DNA from: Prolixibacter sp. SD074
Lineage (GTDB): Bacteria; Bacteroidota; Bacteroidia; Bacteroidales; Prolixibacteraceae
NCBI RefSeq assembly: GCF_009617895.1
Contig: NZ_BLAW01000001.1
Coordinates: forward strand, 3,339,001 to 3,403,000
DNA length: 64,000 nt
Reading direction: 5' to 3'
Under the pieces are notes generated by a model, which did not search any database, had not been told where the DNA came from, and saw only the letters and a program-made list of their open reading frames with translations. Position 1 is the stretch's first letter. Each line of letters opens with the position of its first letter. A program made the position numbers and the translations under genes. Shown here piece by piece: positions 35,120 to 44,252 of the stretch.

Positions 35120-35193
35120 CTCCCCAGGTAGGACTTGAACCTACGACCTACGGATTAACAGTCCGCCGCTCTAACCAACTGAGCTACTAGGGA
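35120..35193 (-). tRNA. tRNA-Asn (anticodon GTT)
   Basis: The minus strand folds as a complete cloverleaf. The acceptor stem is TCCCTAG/CTGGGGA (one G-T pair), the D-arm is GCTC...GAGC, the anticodon stem GCGGA/TCCGT holds loop CTGTTAA with anticodon GTT, and the T-arm is GTAGG-TTCAAGT-CCTAC. The discriminator is G; CCA is not encoded. A terminator follows. It is the intact parent of the seven remnants downstream and the two decayed copies upstream. Confidence 0.95.
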
Positions 35194-35237
35194 ATATGTT
35201 TTTTTACTCTACCTTCTCTAATGAATCCCGGTTTTCA

Positions 35238-35309
35238 GAATGAACCTACGACTTGGGGATTAATCCCGAAGTCCATCGGGACCGCTCTAACCAACTGAGC
35301 TACTAGGGA
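35238..35309 (-). pseudogene. Decayed tRNA-Asn copy A
   Basis: On the minus strand TCCCTAG-TAGCTCAGTTGGTTAGAGC matches the intact tRNA. The anticodon region is replaced by TCCCGATGGACTTCGGGA, and the T loop and 3' acceptor strand do not pair (TTCATTCTGAAAACC). It lies in a 117-bp tandem duplicate with copy B. Confidence 0.75.
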
Positions 35310-35354
35310 ATATGTTTTTTTTACTCTACCTTCTCTAATGAATCCCGGTTTTCA

Positions 35355-35426
35355 GAATGAACCTACGACCTGGGGATTAATCCCGAAGTCCATCGGGACC
35401 GCTCTAACCAACTGAGCTACCAGGGA
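35355..35426 (-). pseudogene. Decayed tRNA-Asn copy B
   Basis: Almost the same sequence as copy A, 117 bases further upstream. It has TCCCTGG at the 5' end and the same palindromic insert in place of the anticodon loop. The 3' half is lost. The region between the copies repeats ACTCTACCTTCTCTAATG. Confidence 0.75.
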
Positions 35427-35578
35427 ATTTTTTTATCGGTTTTTAACCAATGTTTGCAGTGCAAAGATAGTTGTTTTGGCCTCGCAAACTATTGTTTTTA
35501 CCGGATTTTTTAAGAACGTTCCTTCAACGTTTTCGTCAAAGGCGTTACAAAAATAACAGGTTTTCCTAAAAACTAAAA

Positions 35579-35586
35579 TATATTTG
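35579..35586 (+). promoter_or_regulatory. Candidate -7 box (TATATTTG) of the PfkB kinase gene
   Basis: TATATTTG is an exact TAnnTTTG match 32 bases before the kinase start. The rest of the 190-base gap is AT-rich and shows no gene. Confidence 0.5.
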
Positions 35587-35618
35587 TAAAAATTTTAAAG
35601 TCAAAAAAACAGCACAAA

Positions 35619-36608
35619 ATGCATAACGTTGATTATCCGAAAATCCTGGGTATAGGTAATGCCCTGGTAGACATTATGACTCTTCTCCGTGATGAATCCA
35701 TTCTGCAGGAATTTGGACTTCCCAAAGGAAGCATGACCCTGGTCGATCGCGAACTCTCAGAGAAGATGCAGGAAAAGACAAATGGTTTTGAAAAAAAGAT
35801 AACGACTGGTGGTTCTGTGGCGAATGCCATGAACGGTGTGGCTAACCTGGGCGTTCCCTGTGGATTTGTTGGCTCGGTTGCCGAAGACGACATAGGACGT
35901 TTCTTTGAATCGAAGCTTGAAGAAAACGGGATTGAGCCGTTTCTGAAGAAAATGGATACCCGCACCGGACGGGCTGTGGCCCTGATTACCCCGGATGGAG
36001 AACGCACCTTTGGAACCTACCTGGGAGCAGCGGTTGATATGGGAGCTGATGACATCGATCCCAATGTTTTCGAAGGGTTCAGTTATTTCCTGATAGAAGG
36101 TTATTTGGTACAGAATTACGCCTTAATTCTGGAAGCAGCCAGAAAGGCTAAAGCTTCGGGTTTGAAAGTGGCAGTCGATTTGGCCAGCTACAATGTAGTG
36201 GAGGCAAATCTTGAGGTATTGAATGATCTCGTGGATAACTACGTTGACATTTTGTTCGCTAACGAAGAAGAAGCAAAAGCTTTTACCGGGAAAGAACCGG
36301 AAGATGCATTAGATGCGATTGCATCACGCTGCGATATTGCCGTTGTAAAAGTGGGTAGCAAAGGTGCTTTCATCAAACAAGGAACCAGTAAATGGCACAT
36401 TCCTGCTAAAGGAAGTAAAGTAGTTGATACGACCGGTGCCGGTGATTTCTTTGCTGCCGGAATGTTGGCCGGAGTTTCCAAAGGCTACGAACTGGAGAAG
36501 GCTGGACAACTTGGAGCCCTTTTAGCCGGCCGAATTATTGGTGTGGTAGGAGCACAACTGGATGCTGAAGCCTGGAGTGAAATTAAAGCGGCAGAAGCTC
36601 GGTTATAA
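35619..36608 (+). CDS. PfkB family carbohydrate kinase (adenosine kinase-like)
   Basis: A 329-residue ribokinase-fold kinase. Near the start GIGNALVDIMTLL and TTGGSVANAMNGVANLG form the first PfkB signature. The C-terminal signature DTTGAGDFFAAGMLAG starts near residue 270, with the catalytic Asp in GAGD. The overall sequence is typical of the Bacteroidota proteins annotated as adenosine kinase. Actual substrate (adenosine or a sugar) is not shown by the sequence. It is monocistronic: promoter box upstream, strong terminator downstream. Confidence 0.88.
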   Translation: MHNVDYPKILGIGNALVDIMTLLRDESILQEFGLPKGSMTLVDRELSEKMQEKTNGFEKKITTGGSVANAMNGVANLGVPCGFVGSVAEDDIGRFFESKLEENGIEPFLKKMDTRTGRAVALITPDGERTFGTYLGAAVDMGADDIDPNVFEGFSYFLIEGYLVQNYALILEAARKAKASGLKVAVDLASYNVVEANLEVLNDLVDNYVDILFANEEEAKAFTGKEPEDALDAIASRCDIAVVKVGSKGAFIKQGTSKWHIPAKGSKVVDTTGAGDFFAAGMLAGVSKGYELEKAGQLGALLAGRIIGVVGAQLDAEAWSEIKAAEARL

Positions 36609-36642
36609 ATATTGCGAAAGAAATTAAGATACCTGGGGAACT

Positions 36643-36675
36643 GAAAAAAGCCGGTCATTTTTGATCGGCTTTTTG
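36643..36675. terminator. Terminator between the kinase and the convergent secreted-protein gene
   Basis: AAAAAAGCCGGTCA and TGATCGGCTTTTT form the hairpin (one G-T pair). The A and T runs at the two ends let it serve both convergent genes. It is similar to the tRNA-Asn terminator (GCCGGTCA stem). Confidence 0.8.
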
Positions 36676-36685
36676 TGTCTTTTTA

Positions 36686-38215
36686 CTACCTGCGGCCTGA
36701 TCTTCTGCCGGAAGATGATCGGGAATGACTGCTCTTAGTGGTCGCTTTTGAACTTCGACTGTTCGAGCTGCGGCTTCTTTTAACGCTTGGACTTCTGTTG
36801 CTGGAGCTGCGACTACTACTATTTGTAACGCTTGGACTTCGACTGCTTGAGTTCTGCCTTCGGGATGACACCTTGGGCTGCCGGTATGAACTTCTTGAAC
36901 CTGATGACGTGGTTGACACCCTTGGTTTGGAAGATGACCTGCTTGAATAAGTAGCGTGTGATTGCTTTGGCTGCCTGTAACTCTGCCCGATAGTAGATGA
37001 CCCCGACAATCTGCTATTGTTTATTGTTGTTTTTTGTGGCGACTGTCTTTGTATGCTTACCGAAGAACGCGTGCCGGTTCCGTAAGACGAACTGCTGCCG
37101 CTTCGTCTTTGTAATACAGTATTTTTACTTCCCCGGGAAGGATTTGCAGTGGATCTTCCGGATTGTATCGTTGATGACCTTCGTGTGTCTACTGCCCCCC
37201 TGTTGACCGAGGAATTTGTCCGTGTACGCGACGGGGCTCCCGAAACCGTTCTTCTTCCGGAATATAAATTAGGGGTTTCGGTTGTTCTGTTTCTTACAAA
37301 CTGTCGACTACTGTTCGTTCTTCCGGGATTTGAGTTGTCAGTTCGATATTCCGTGCTTCTTCCGGCCGTTTGCCTGTAAATATCGTCACCTCTTCTTCTC
37401 AGGTCCGGGCGTGAGTAGGTTGTTCTATAGTTTCCTGTTCTGATTCTGGCGTTGACTTTAGGAGAATATGCCCGCACATGACGGTAATAGAAATCGTGGT
37501 ACCGATGGTACCGCGGATGATTCCAATGGCGGTAATGGGCATAATAGTAGTGGTCAAAGTGACTATGATAACCGTAGTAAGTATGCCAGTAATAAGGGCG
37601 CCACGGATTCCAATAGGAAGGATAATGTCCCCATCCCCAGATGGAATGCCAGCAAACATAGCCGGGACGATAGATAAACCGGATGATTGGCCAGGCTGCA
37701 ACTTCGTAGGTTGTCACTACAACCGGCGATGGGCTGTCTATGACTACGGAACCTCCCATGTAACCCGGATTGGGCGTTTCATGACTATCTGCATAAATAG
37801 GTTCAACGATGTAGTTTTTGCCGTAGAGCGCTTCGTCACCAATCAGTTGTATCCGGGCTGTCCCGTCGTCGAAGCGTTGAACGGTGAAAACGGCTATGTC
37901 TTGTGTTTCATTCCTGTTGAGTTGAGTTCTTAAAACGATGGTATGAACATTTCCGTCAACATAATCGACAACCGAAATGTAATCAACCAGGTTGTCTCCA
38001 TTCAGGTCGAGATTATTGATATGTAAATTTGGGTCATTCACGCTTCTTTCAAACCCTTCCAGTGTTTCTGACTCCTGGAATAATTTCATGGTAGCATAGA
38101 GATTCAGGTTGTCACCCGGCAAACCCAGGTACTCATCCGGATAATCACTTGCTGTTGCAATGCCTGCCATTGAAGTAAGGATTGCAAGGATGGATATGAT
38201 GATTATTTTTTTCAT
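36686..38215 (-). CDS. Secreted protein with His/Tyr/Trp-rich middle and Ser/Arg-rich tail
   Basis: A 509-residue protein. I start it at ATG 38215, where MKKIIIISILAILTSMAGIA is a clean signal peptide; the longer frame adds 19 residues that do not fit one. The globular part (about 23-165) includes YLGLPGDNLNLYATMKLFQ and LDLNGDNLVDYISVVDYV, an EF-hand-like DLNGDNLVDYI loop. Residues about 170-255 are dense in Trp, Tyr and His (WGWGHYPSYWNPWRPYYWH). Residues about 260 to 509 are mostly Ser, Arg, Thr and Gly, with few hydrophobics. I do not recognise a named family. An outer-membrane or extracellular location, with metal or polyanion binding, is a guess from composition. Confidence 0.8.
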   Translation of the reverse strand: MKKIIIISILAILTSMAGIATASDYPDEYLGLPGDNLNLYATMKLFQESETLEGFERSVNDPNLHINNLDLNGDNLVDYISVVDYVDGNVHTIVLRTQLNRNETQDIAVFTVQRFDDGTARIQLIGDEALYGKNYIVEPIYADSHETPNPGYMGGSVVIDSPSPVVVTTYEVAAWPIIRFIYRPGYVCWHSIWGWGHYPSYWNPWRPYYWHTYYGYHSHFDHYYYAHYRHWNHPRYHRYHDFYYRHVRAYSPKVNARIRTGNYRTTYSRPDLRRRGDDIYRQTAGRSTEYRTDNSNPGRTNSSRQFVRNRTTETPNLYSGRRTVSGAPSRTRTNSSVNRGAVDTRRSSTIQSGRSTANPSRGSKNTVLQRRSGSSSSYGTGTRSSVSIQRQSPQKTTINNSRLSGSSTIGQSYRQPKQSHATYSSRSSSKPRVSTTSSGSRSSYRQPKVSSRRQNSSSRSPSVTNSSSRSSSNRSPSVKRSRSSNSRSSKATTKSSHSRSSSGRRSGRR

Positions 38216-38404
38216 AGCTGAAGGCTTTAGATGAACTGTTTCTGGTAAAAAGGAATGCAAAACGCGTACCATTAAATCAAGATGTTGTTAACACTCAGTT
38301 AGTCAGTGAGAAAAGGTTGTGTGGCGAGTAAGCGTTCGGAATGATAATTACGGATGTAGTGGTTCGATTTTATCGTTGCTATGTAGTGGAAAATTCAATT
38401 AGGA

Positions 38405-38440
38405 AAAAAAAGCCACTGAATTGTTTCAATGGCTTTCTTA
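38405..38440 (-). terminator. Terminator after the deoxynucleoside kinase gene
   Basis: AAGCCA-TGAA and TTCA-TGGCTT form an imperfect hairpin, and the minus strand runs into eight T. The rest of the 245-base gap to the next gene shows nothing else. Confidence 0.7.
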
Positions 38441-38460
38441 ATATCTTCTGACGGAGTTGT

Positions 38461-39075
38461 TTAAAACAATCCATTTATCTGGGCGTCGATGCGGTCGATT
38501 ACTTTGCTGAGGTCTTCAGGGTTTTCGGCAAAGTTGATTTCATCCACATTAATGATGAGCATTTTCCCTTTGGCGTATTTCGAAATCCAGGCTTCGTAAC
38601 GCTGATTCAGCTGTTTCAGGTAATCGAGCCGGATGGAATTTTCGTAATCGCGCCCGCGCTTCTGAATCTGGTTGACAAGTGTTGGGATGGTAGCGCGCAG
38701 GTAGATGAGCAAATCAGGCGGTTCGATCAGGCGGGCCATCAGGTCGAAGAGCGAGCGATAGTTGTTAAAATCGCGGGTGCTCATCAAATTCATGTCATGC
38801 AGGTTCGGGGCAAAAATCTCAGCATCTTCGTAGATGGTCCGGTCCTGAATGACCGTTTTCCCCATTTTACGAATGTCGAGTATTTGACTGAATCGATTGT
38901 TCAGGAAATACACCTGAAGATTGAACGACCAACGCTGCATGTCGTGGTAAAAGTCGTCGAGGTATGGATTATCATCAGTGCTTTCATAATGGGCTTCCCA
39001 GCCGTAATGTTTTGATAACAGTCCGGTTAGAGTAGTCTTTCCGGCACCGATGTTTCCAGCTATGGCAATGTGCAT
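38461..39075 (-). CDS. Deoxynucleoside kinase
   Basis: A 204-residue kinase of the dCK/dGK family, which phosphorylates deoxynucleosides for the salvage of DNA precursors. ATG 39075 gives the usual start MHIAIAGNIGAGKTTL with the P-loop. Further marks are VIQDRTIYEDAEIF (the DR-type motif), LLIYLRATIPTLVNQIQKRGRDYE (lid-region arginines) and YEAWISKYAKGKMLIINVD. The longer frame adds 14 residues before the P-loop and is less likely. It shares a minus-strand unit with the GH3-like gene 56 bases upstream. Confidence 0.9.
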   Translation of the reverse strand: MHIAIAGNIGAGKTTLTGLLSKHYGWEAHYESTDDNPYLDDFYHDMQRWSFNLQVYFLNNRFSQILDIRKMGKTVIQDRTIYEDAEIFAPNLHDMNLMSTRDFNNYRSLFDLMARLIEPPDLLIYLRATIPTLVNQIQKRGRDYENSIRLDYLKQLNQRYEAWISKYAKGKMLIINVDEINFAENPEDLSKVIDRIDAQINGLF

Positions 39076-39131
39076 TGTCCAGTGTTTTTCAAAATCGTAC
39101 GAAAATAATAAAACCATCGATAATGTCGGCT

Positions 39132-40655
39132 CTACCGCGAAAGTTCATGATGGAACGGAAGCAATTGCTCCAGGTAATCACGGTTGTTAGAGAGGCGCGG
39201 GACTTTATTTTGTCCACCTACTTTTCCTTTTTCTTTCATCCAGTGATAAAAAGTTCCCCGGGCGGCAGCGACGATCTTCGGTGCGTTAAGGGTCGTATTT
39301 TTATACCGCTTGGCTTCATAATCCGAGTTGACACTCTGCAGTGTTTTATCCAATATCTCCGTAAAACGCGAAAGATCAGCCGGAGGCGTTTCAAATTCAA
39401 TGAGCCATTCGTGAGCGCCTTTGGCGTTGTCGCCCATAAAAATGGGCCCGGCAGTGTAGTCACGAATGGTGGCCCCGGTTTCGTCACAAGCCTGCTTTAA
39501 TGCTTTTTCTGCATTATCGATGATGACCTCTTCACCAAATGCGTTGATGAAGTGCTTCGTCCGCCCGGTGATTTTTATTTTGTATGGATTTTTCGAAGTA
39601 AAGACCACCGTGTCGCCAATCAGGTAACGCCATAATCCGCCATTGGTCGAAATAACCATCGCGTAATTGATACCGGTTTCCACGTCCCATAATGGGATGG
39701 TTTTCGGATTTTCTTTTCCGTATTCCGACATGGGGATGAACTCATAAAAGATGCCATAATCGAGCATCAGCAGTAAATCATCCCGGGAAGGATCGTCCTG
39801 AATCGCAAAAAAGCCTTCCGAGGCATTATAGGTTTCGAGGTAACGCATTTCATCCGACGGAATCAGCTTACGGTACTGTTCGCGGTAAGGCTCGAAGTTG
39901 ATGCCGCCGTGAATAAACACTTCCAGGTTGGGCCATACTTCCAGCATATTATTTTTCCCGGTATAATCGAGCACGTGGCGAAGCAACACCAGGTACCACG
40001 ACGGAACGCCGGCAAACGAAGTCACATTTTCGTGGATAGAAGTTTTGGTAATTTCGTCCACTTTCCGCTCGAATTCCTCGATCAACGCTATTTCTGTAGG
40101 AGGTGTCCGGTTCAGATCGGTCCAGAATGGCAGGTTCTCGATCATGATGGCCGAAAGGTCGCCGTAGTACGATTTATTGCTCAGGTTGCTAACGCGATGG
40201 CTGCCGCCCAATGTCAGGCTTTTTCCCGTGAGGGCTTTGGCATCGGGATAGTTGCGGTGATAAATGGCCAATACATCTTTCCCTCCGCGAAAGTGGCAAT
40301 CTTCCAGGGAATCAGTGGAAACCGGGATGAATTTACTCTTCGCATTGGTGGTCCCTGATGATTTGGCAAACCATTTTATTTCGCCGGGCCAAAGCACATT
40401 GCGCTCCCCATCAATCATCCGCAAGATGTGCGGTTCCATTTGTTCGTAGGTACTGATCGGAATGCGATCGGCAAATTGTTCCACCGATTTAATGGAGCGG
40501 TAGTCGTATTTTTTGCCCCATTCGGTATTTTTTGCCTCATTCAATAAATTAAACAGCATCTCCTCCTGAATCTCCTCGGCATGGTTCCGGTAGAGTTCAA
40601 TCTGGTAGATGCGTTTGTAATTAACCCATTTGATGATGGAATTCAGCAGTGCCAT
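39132..40655 (-). CDS. GH3 auxin-responsive promoter family protein (acyl-adenylate type)
   Basis: A 507-residue protein of the GH3 family, in the ANL adenylating superfamily. Visible marks are WFAKSSGTTNAKSKFIPVS (the ATP P-loop-like motif), AGVPSWYLVLLRHV, YNASEGFFAIQ and LIGDTVVFTSKNPYKIKITGRTKHFINAFGEEV. Plant members attach amino acids to hormones. Bacteroidota members are widespread and their substrate is unknown. A conserved C-terminal GTFYHWMKEKGKVGGQNKVPRL is present. The first gene of its transcript; the deoxynucleoside kinase follows. Confidence 0.92.
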   Translation of the reverse strand: MALLNSIIKWVNYKRIYQIELYRNHAEEIQEEMLFNLLNEAKNTEWGKKYDYRSIKSVEQFADRIPISTYEQMEPHILRMIDGERNVLWPGEIKWFAKSSGTTNAKSKFIPVSTDSLEDCHFRGGKDVLAIYHRNYPDAKALTGKSLTLGGSHRVSNLSNKSYYGDLSAIMIENLPFWTDLNRTPPTEIALIEEFERKVDEITKTSIHENVTSFAGVPSWYLVLLRHVLDYTGKNNMLEVWPNLEVFIHGGINFEPYREQYRKLIPSDEMRYLETYNASEGFFAIQDDPSRDDLLLMLDYGIFYEFIPMSEYGKENPKTIPLWDVETGINYAMVISTNGGLWRYLIGDTVVFTSKNPYKIKITGRTKHFINAFGEEVIIDNAEKALKQACDETGATIRDYTAGPIFMGDNAKGAHEWLIEFETPPADLSRFTEILDKTLQSVNSDYEAKRYKNTTLNAPKIVAAARGTFYHWMKEKGKVGGQNKVPRLSNNRDYLEQLLPFHHELSR

Positions 40656-40797
40656 TCGTTCTTTTTCGAATTAAGTTGGTTCAAGGCCAGAGTATTAAGT
40701 TTTTAACACCCGAAAGCCAAAATACATAATTTTTTCGGGCTACCCCTTTTCTGTATCATTTTTTGATATTTTTACCTTCTCGAACCAATCCGGGACC

Positions 40798-41328
40798 ATG
40801 AACTTACTTGATATCATTTTTGGCGGGCTTTTGGTATTTGCTGCTGTCAGGGGATTCCAAAAAGGGTTTTTTATCGAACTGGCCTCCATTGCCGCGTTGT
40901 TGCTGGGGATTTGGGGCGCGGTTGAATTTTCCGGTTTTACGGCTTATTACCTGCATTCGGTTTTCAACTGGAATTCTGGCCATATGGGGCTTATTGCCTT
41001 TATTGTCACCTTTATTTTGGTTGTGGTAGCCGTTCATTTGGTAGCCCGGCTGGCAGATACACTCTTCAAGGCTGTGGCGCTTGGGTTATTTACCAGGCTG
41101 GCGGGGATGGTTGTTGGCGTGCTGAAAACGGCGTTTATCATTAGCGTTTTGCTGATCCTTATCGAAATGGTGGGCAAGGATACATTCAACCTGATACCGA
41201 AGGAACGGGCTAATCGTTCGATCCTTTATAAACCACTACGGAATTTTGCGCCCGGCATTCTGCCCTTTTTTCATTTCGACCAGGCACGCCAGGAGTTAAA
41301 AGAGGGATTCCGGGAAGTAACGTTGTAA
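40798..41328 (+). CDS. CvpA family membrane protein
   Basis: A 176-residue protein with four hydrophobic segments. The first part (LLDIIFGGLLVFAAVRGFQKGFFIELASIAALLLGIWGA in pieces) is the CvpA signature and carries the conserved GxxxGF. CvpA proteins are inner-membrane proteins linked in other bacteria to colicin V production and envelope stress. A conserved R-x-A-D near the middle (LVARLADTLF) is present. It is encoded alone and followed by 571 bases without a gene. Confidence 0.88.
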   Translation: MNLLDIIFGGLLVFAAVRGFQKGFFIELASIAALLLGIWGAVEFSGFTAYYLHSVFNWNSGHMGLIAFIVTFILVVVAVHLVARLADTLFKAVALGLFTRLAGMVVGVLKTAFIISVLLILIEMVGKDTFNLIPKERANRSILYKPLRNFAPGILPFFHFDQARQELKEGFREVTL

Positions 41329-41899
41329 GCCGTCTTCTTACTTTTCGCTTTCTGCCACCTTCCGGGAAAAGTCTTTCCAAAATACTTTGTAAAAATCAAG
41401 ACTATGCGTCTTTGTGTTAAGGCAAAGATGAACGCCCCCGGCAGGGAAACATCAAGTTTTAAGCATTCAATATGCTTTTGAGATAGTTAACTCCACACGA
41501 ATTTAAAGTGTTCCCTGTTCATGGAATATCGATCAACCGTCTTTCACCAACGCACGTGCATTTTCAATGTAGCCAACGATTGGGTGCGCGCTTCCATTTG
41601 CGGGAAACGCACTGGTTGAAAGCAGGAAAATCTGAACGAAAGAAAGTATCCGTTTCAAGCGGGCGGAAAGATGATGGTTGGCAGGATGATTCATCATAAA
41701 ACGGTTAGTTGAGTGAATGAAAGTTTAATGAGATTATACTTTTCGTATGAACACCCGGTGAAGCTGCCCGGTGATTTATTGAGAGCGTTAAAATTTTGTA
41801 TCTTAGCGCGAAATTTCAGCCATACAGACCTTTTCCCGGTTTCCCGGAAGGTTGAAATGATATAAAAAACGAACATTTAACGGACTAAAAAATATACCA
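41329..41899. other. 571-base non-coding gap before tyrS
   Basis: No gene-like frame: a 63-codon frame at 41508 lacks a family or composition support. The right part is AT-rich and holds the tyrS promoter candidate. The left part shows nothing definite. Confidence 0.5.
41779..41806 (+). promoter_or_regulatory. Candidate tyrS promoter
   Basis: TTG (41779) is followed after 17 bases by TATCTTAG (41799-41806), one mismatch from TAnnTTTG and with plausible spacing. This leaves a leader of about 90 bases before the GTG start. Confidence 0.45.
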
Positions 41900-43192
41900 G
41901 TGAATTTTGTAAATGAGCTAACCTGGCGGGGCATGATTCACGACATGATGCCCGGTACGCAAGAACAATTGGAGAAAGAGATGACCACCGCCTACGTGGG
42001 AATCGACCCGACGGCCGATTCGCTCCACATCGGGCACCTGGTCGGGGTAATGATGCTGAAACATTTCCAGGTGGCCGGCCACAAACCCATTGTGTTGGTG
42101 GGCGGCGCTACCGGAATGATTGGCGATCCATCGGGGAAATCACAGGAGCGGAACCTGTTGGATGAAGAGACATTGCGCCACAACCAGGATTGCCTGAAAG
42201 AACAGCTGTCCAGGTTCCTTGACTTCAGTCCGGAAGTAGAAAACGGTGCCGAAATGGTGAACAATTACGACTGGATGAAGGAATTCAGTTTTCTGGGTTT
42301 CATCCGGGATATCGGGAAACACATCACCGTGAACTACATGATGTCGAAGGATTCGGTGAAAAAGCGCCTCGATGGAAGCAGCAAAACCGGATTATCGTTT
42401 ACCGAATTCACCTATCAGCTGGTTCAGGGAACCGATTTCCTTCATTTGTACGAAACCAAAAACTGCAAACTGCAGATGGGCGGCTCCGATCAATGGGGAA
42501 ACATTACAACGGGGACCGAACTCATCCGGCGAAAGCTGGGAGGAGAGGCCTTCGCATTGACTTGTCCGCTGATTACCAAAGCCGACGGGAAGAAGTTTGG
42601 AAAAACCGAATCGGGCAACGTTTGGCTCGATCCGAAACGTACTTCACCCTATACATTTTACCAGTTCTGGCTGAATACCTCCGATGAAGATGCGGAACGT
42701 TACATCAGGATATTTACGCTGTTGCGGAAAGAGGAGATTGAAAAACTGGTAGCAGAACATCAGGAGGCGCCGCATACGCGCATCCTGCAGAAAACGCTGG
42801 CCAAAGAAGTGACCAGCATGGTCCACTCGGAAGCCGATTATGACGCAGCCGTTGAGGCTTCGCAGATTCTGTTTGGTAAAGGAACGGAAGAGCAGTTGCG
42901 CAAACTGGACGAAGATACGTTCCTTTCGGTTTTCGAAGGGGTCCCACAATTCCCGGTCGGCCGGAAATTGTTTGACGAGGGGGTTGGCGTGATTGATTTG
43001 CTGGCCGAACAAACCGAAGTGTTCCCGTCGAAAGGAGAGCTGCGCCGGACCATCAAAGGAGGTGGTTTGAGTATTAATAAATCGAAAGTGACGGCCGATG
43101 ATGCGGTGGTGAATGCTGCCTCGCTGATTGGTGAAAAATATTTGCTGGTGCAGAAAGGGAAAAAGCATTACTTCCTGATCATTGCAGGATAA
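41900..43192 (+). CDS. tyrS: Tyrosyl-tRNA synthetase
   Basis: A 430-residue class I synthetase. The start is GTG 41900, giving [20 protein letters not shown], which matches the usual N-terminus in Bacteroidota; no ATG fits better. HIGH-type motif: [15 protein letters not shown] near residue 37. KMSKS-type motif: [13 protein letters not shown] near 230. The C-terminal S4 RNA-binding domain starts about residue 362 ([19 protein letters not shown]). Charges tRNA-Tyr in the cytoplasm. A terminator follows. Confidence 0.97.
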   Translation: MNFVNELTWRGMIHDMMPGTQEQLEKEMTTAYVGIDPTADSLHIGHLVGVMMLKHFQVAGHKPIVLVGGATGMIGDPSGKSQERNLLDEETLRHNQDCLKEQLSRFLDFSPEVENGAEMVNNYDWMKEFSFLGFIRDIGKHITVNYMMSKDSVKKRLDGSSKTGLSFTEFTYQLVQGTDFLHLYETKNCKLQMGGSDQWGNITTGTELIRRKLGGEAFALTCPLITKADGKKFGKTESGNVWLDPKRTSPYTFYQFWLNTSDEDAERYIRIFTLLRKEEIEKLVAEHQEAPHTRILQKTLAKEVTSMVHSEADYDAAVEASQILFGKGTEEQLRKLDEDTFLSVFEGVPQFPVGRKLFDEGVGVIDLLAEQTEVFPSKGELRRTIKGGGLSINKSKVTADDAVVNAASLIGEKYLLVQKGKKHYFLIIAG

Positions 43193-43233
43193 TTGCCATT
43201 TTCTGCTGAACAGCATGATGTTGGATAATTTTT

Positions 43234-43280
43234 AACGGGTCTTGTTCGTTTCCTTTGTGAATCACAAGGCCTGTTTTACT
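43234..43280 (+). terminator. Terminator after tyrS
   Basis: AACGGGTCTTGT pairs along its full length with ACAAGGCCTGTT (two G-T pairs), followed by TTACTTT. It separates tyrS from the chain-length/ligase pair. Confidence 0.65.
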
Positions 43281-43295
43281 TTCAGTTAACTAACC

Positions 43296-44246
43296 ATGGA
43301 AAATTATTTTGACAATCGCCGGCTGTTGCAACTGCTCCTGAAATGGAAGCTCCATTTGGGGATTATTGCTGTTGTAGCCGCAGTGTTGGCCGCCATTTTT
43401 ACAGGTCCGGCATTTATCCATCCCAAATTCCGTTCAACAGCCAAAGTTTATCCCATGTTGGATGTCCGGACTTTTAGCGATGAATCGGAAACCGAGCAGA
43501 TGCTGGAGTTTTTTAAGTCGACTGATTTGAAGCGCCGGATGGTGGAGACGTTTGACCTGGGCGAGGTTTACCGGGTATCGAAAAGTTACCCTTATTTCTG
43601 GTCCACCGTGCTCGATCGATATGACAAAAATGTAGACATACGGAAGACCGAATATCAGGCTGTACAAATCAGTGTTCTCGACGAAGAGCCGCTGCGAGCC
43701 TCCGATATGGCGGATTCGCTGATATCGTTTTGCGACAGTAAAATGTTGCACGTGTATCGCCAGAGGTATAGAGAATACGCGAAAACCAGCGGCATGGAGC
43801 TCAAAAATCTGATGGCCCAACGCGACTCGTTGGTAAAAGATTTGACACACTACAGCGAAAGGACCGGTTTACTTGACTATCCGGAGCAGGTGAAGGAGGC
43901 AGCCCGGGGTTATATGGAAGCGGTTGTCAAAGGAGGCGTGTCATCTCCTTCATCCCGAGAGGTTAAGAAAGATTTGGAGCGTTTAGGGCAAAACGGTATT
44001 CCGTTCTGGCAGATGAGCGAAGAGTTGGAAGGCCGCAACATGGAAATCGATTCGCTGAGGACTTATCATCATTGGGCGCTTTCTCAGGCCAACAAAGAGG
44101 CCAAATTTGCGCGTGTCGTGCAGAAACCTTTCCCCGCTGACCGGAAATACCGGCCAAAGCGGACCCTGATTGTTTTGTTAAGTGTTTTGTTTGCCTTGTC
44201 GATTGGAACAGTCGTTATCGCGTTCGTCGATCGTAAAAATTCGTAG
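43296..44246 (+). CDS. Wzz-like polysaccharide chain-length protein
   Basis: A 316-residue protein with a membrane segment near each end (about residues 18-42 and 288-308) and a long, charged, partly coiled-coil periplasmic part between. This is the layout of Wzz/polysaccharide co-polymerases. The region PKFRSTAKVYPMLDVRTF after the first helix resembles the Wzz domain start. No tyrosine-kinase domain is attached. It is followed six bases later by an O-antigen ligase/polymerase-type gene, fitting a role in surface-polymer length control. The sequence is divergent, so the name rests on topology and neighbour. Confidence 0.7.
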   Translation: MENYFDNRRLLQLLLKWKLHLGIIAVVAAVLAAIFTGPAFIHPKFRSTAKVYPMLDVRTFSDESETEQMLEFFKSTDLKRRMVETFDLGEVYRVSKSYPYFWSTVLDRYDKNVDIRKTEYQAVQISVLDEEPLRASDMADSLISFCDSKMLHVYRQRYREYAKTSGMELKNLMAQRDSLVKDLTHYSERTGLLDYPEQVKEAARGYMEAVVKGGVSSPSSREVKKDLERLGQNGIPFWQMSEELEGRNMEIDSLRTYHHWALSQANKEAKFARVVQKPFPADRKYRPKRTLIVLLSVLFALSIGTVVIAFVDRKNS

Positions 44247-44252
44247 CGCCAG

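Noticed and set aside
41508-41699. 63-codon frame between cvpA and tyrS
   Set aside because: No family or composition support; probably chance.
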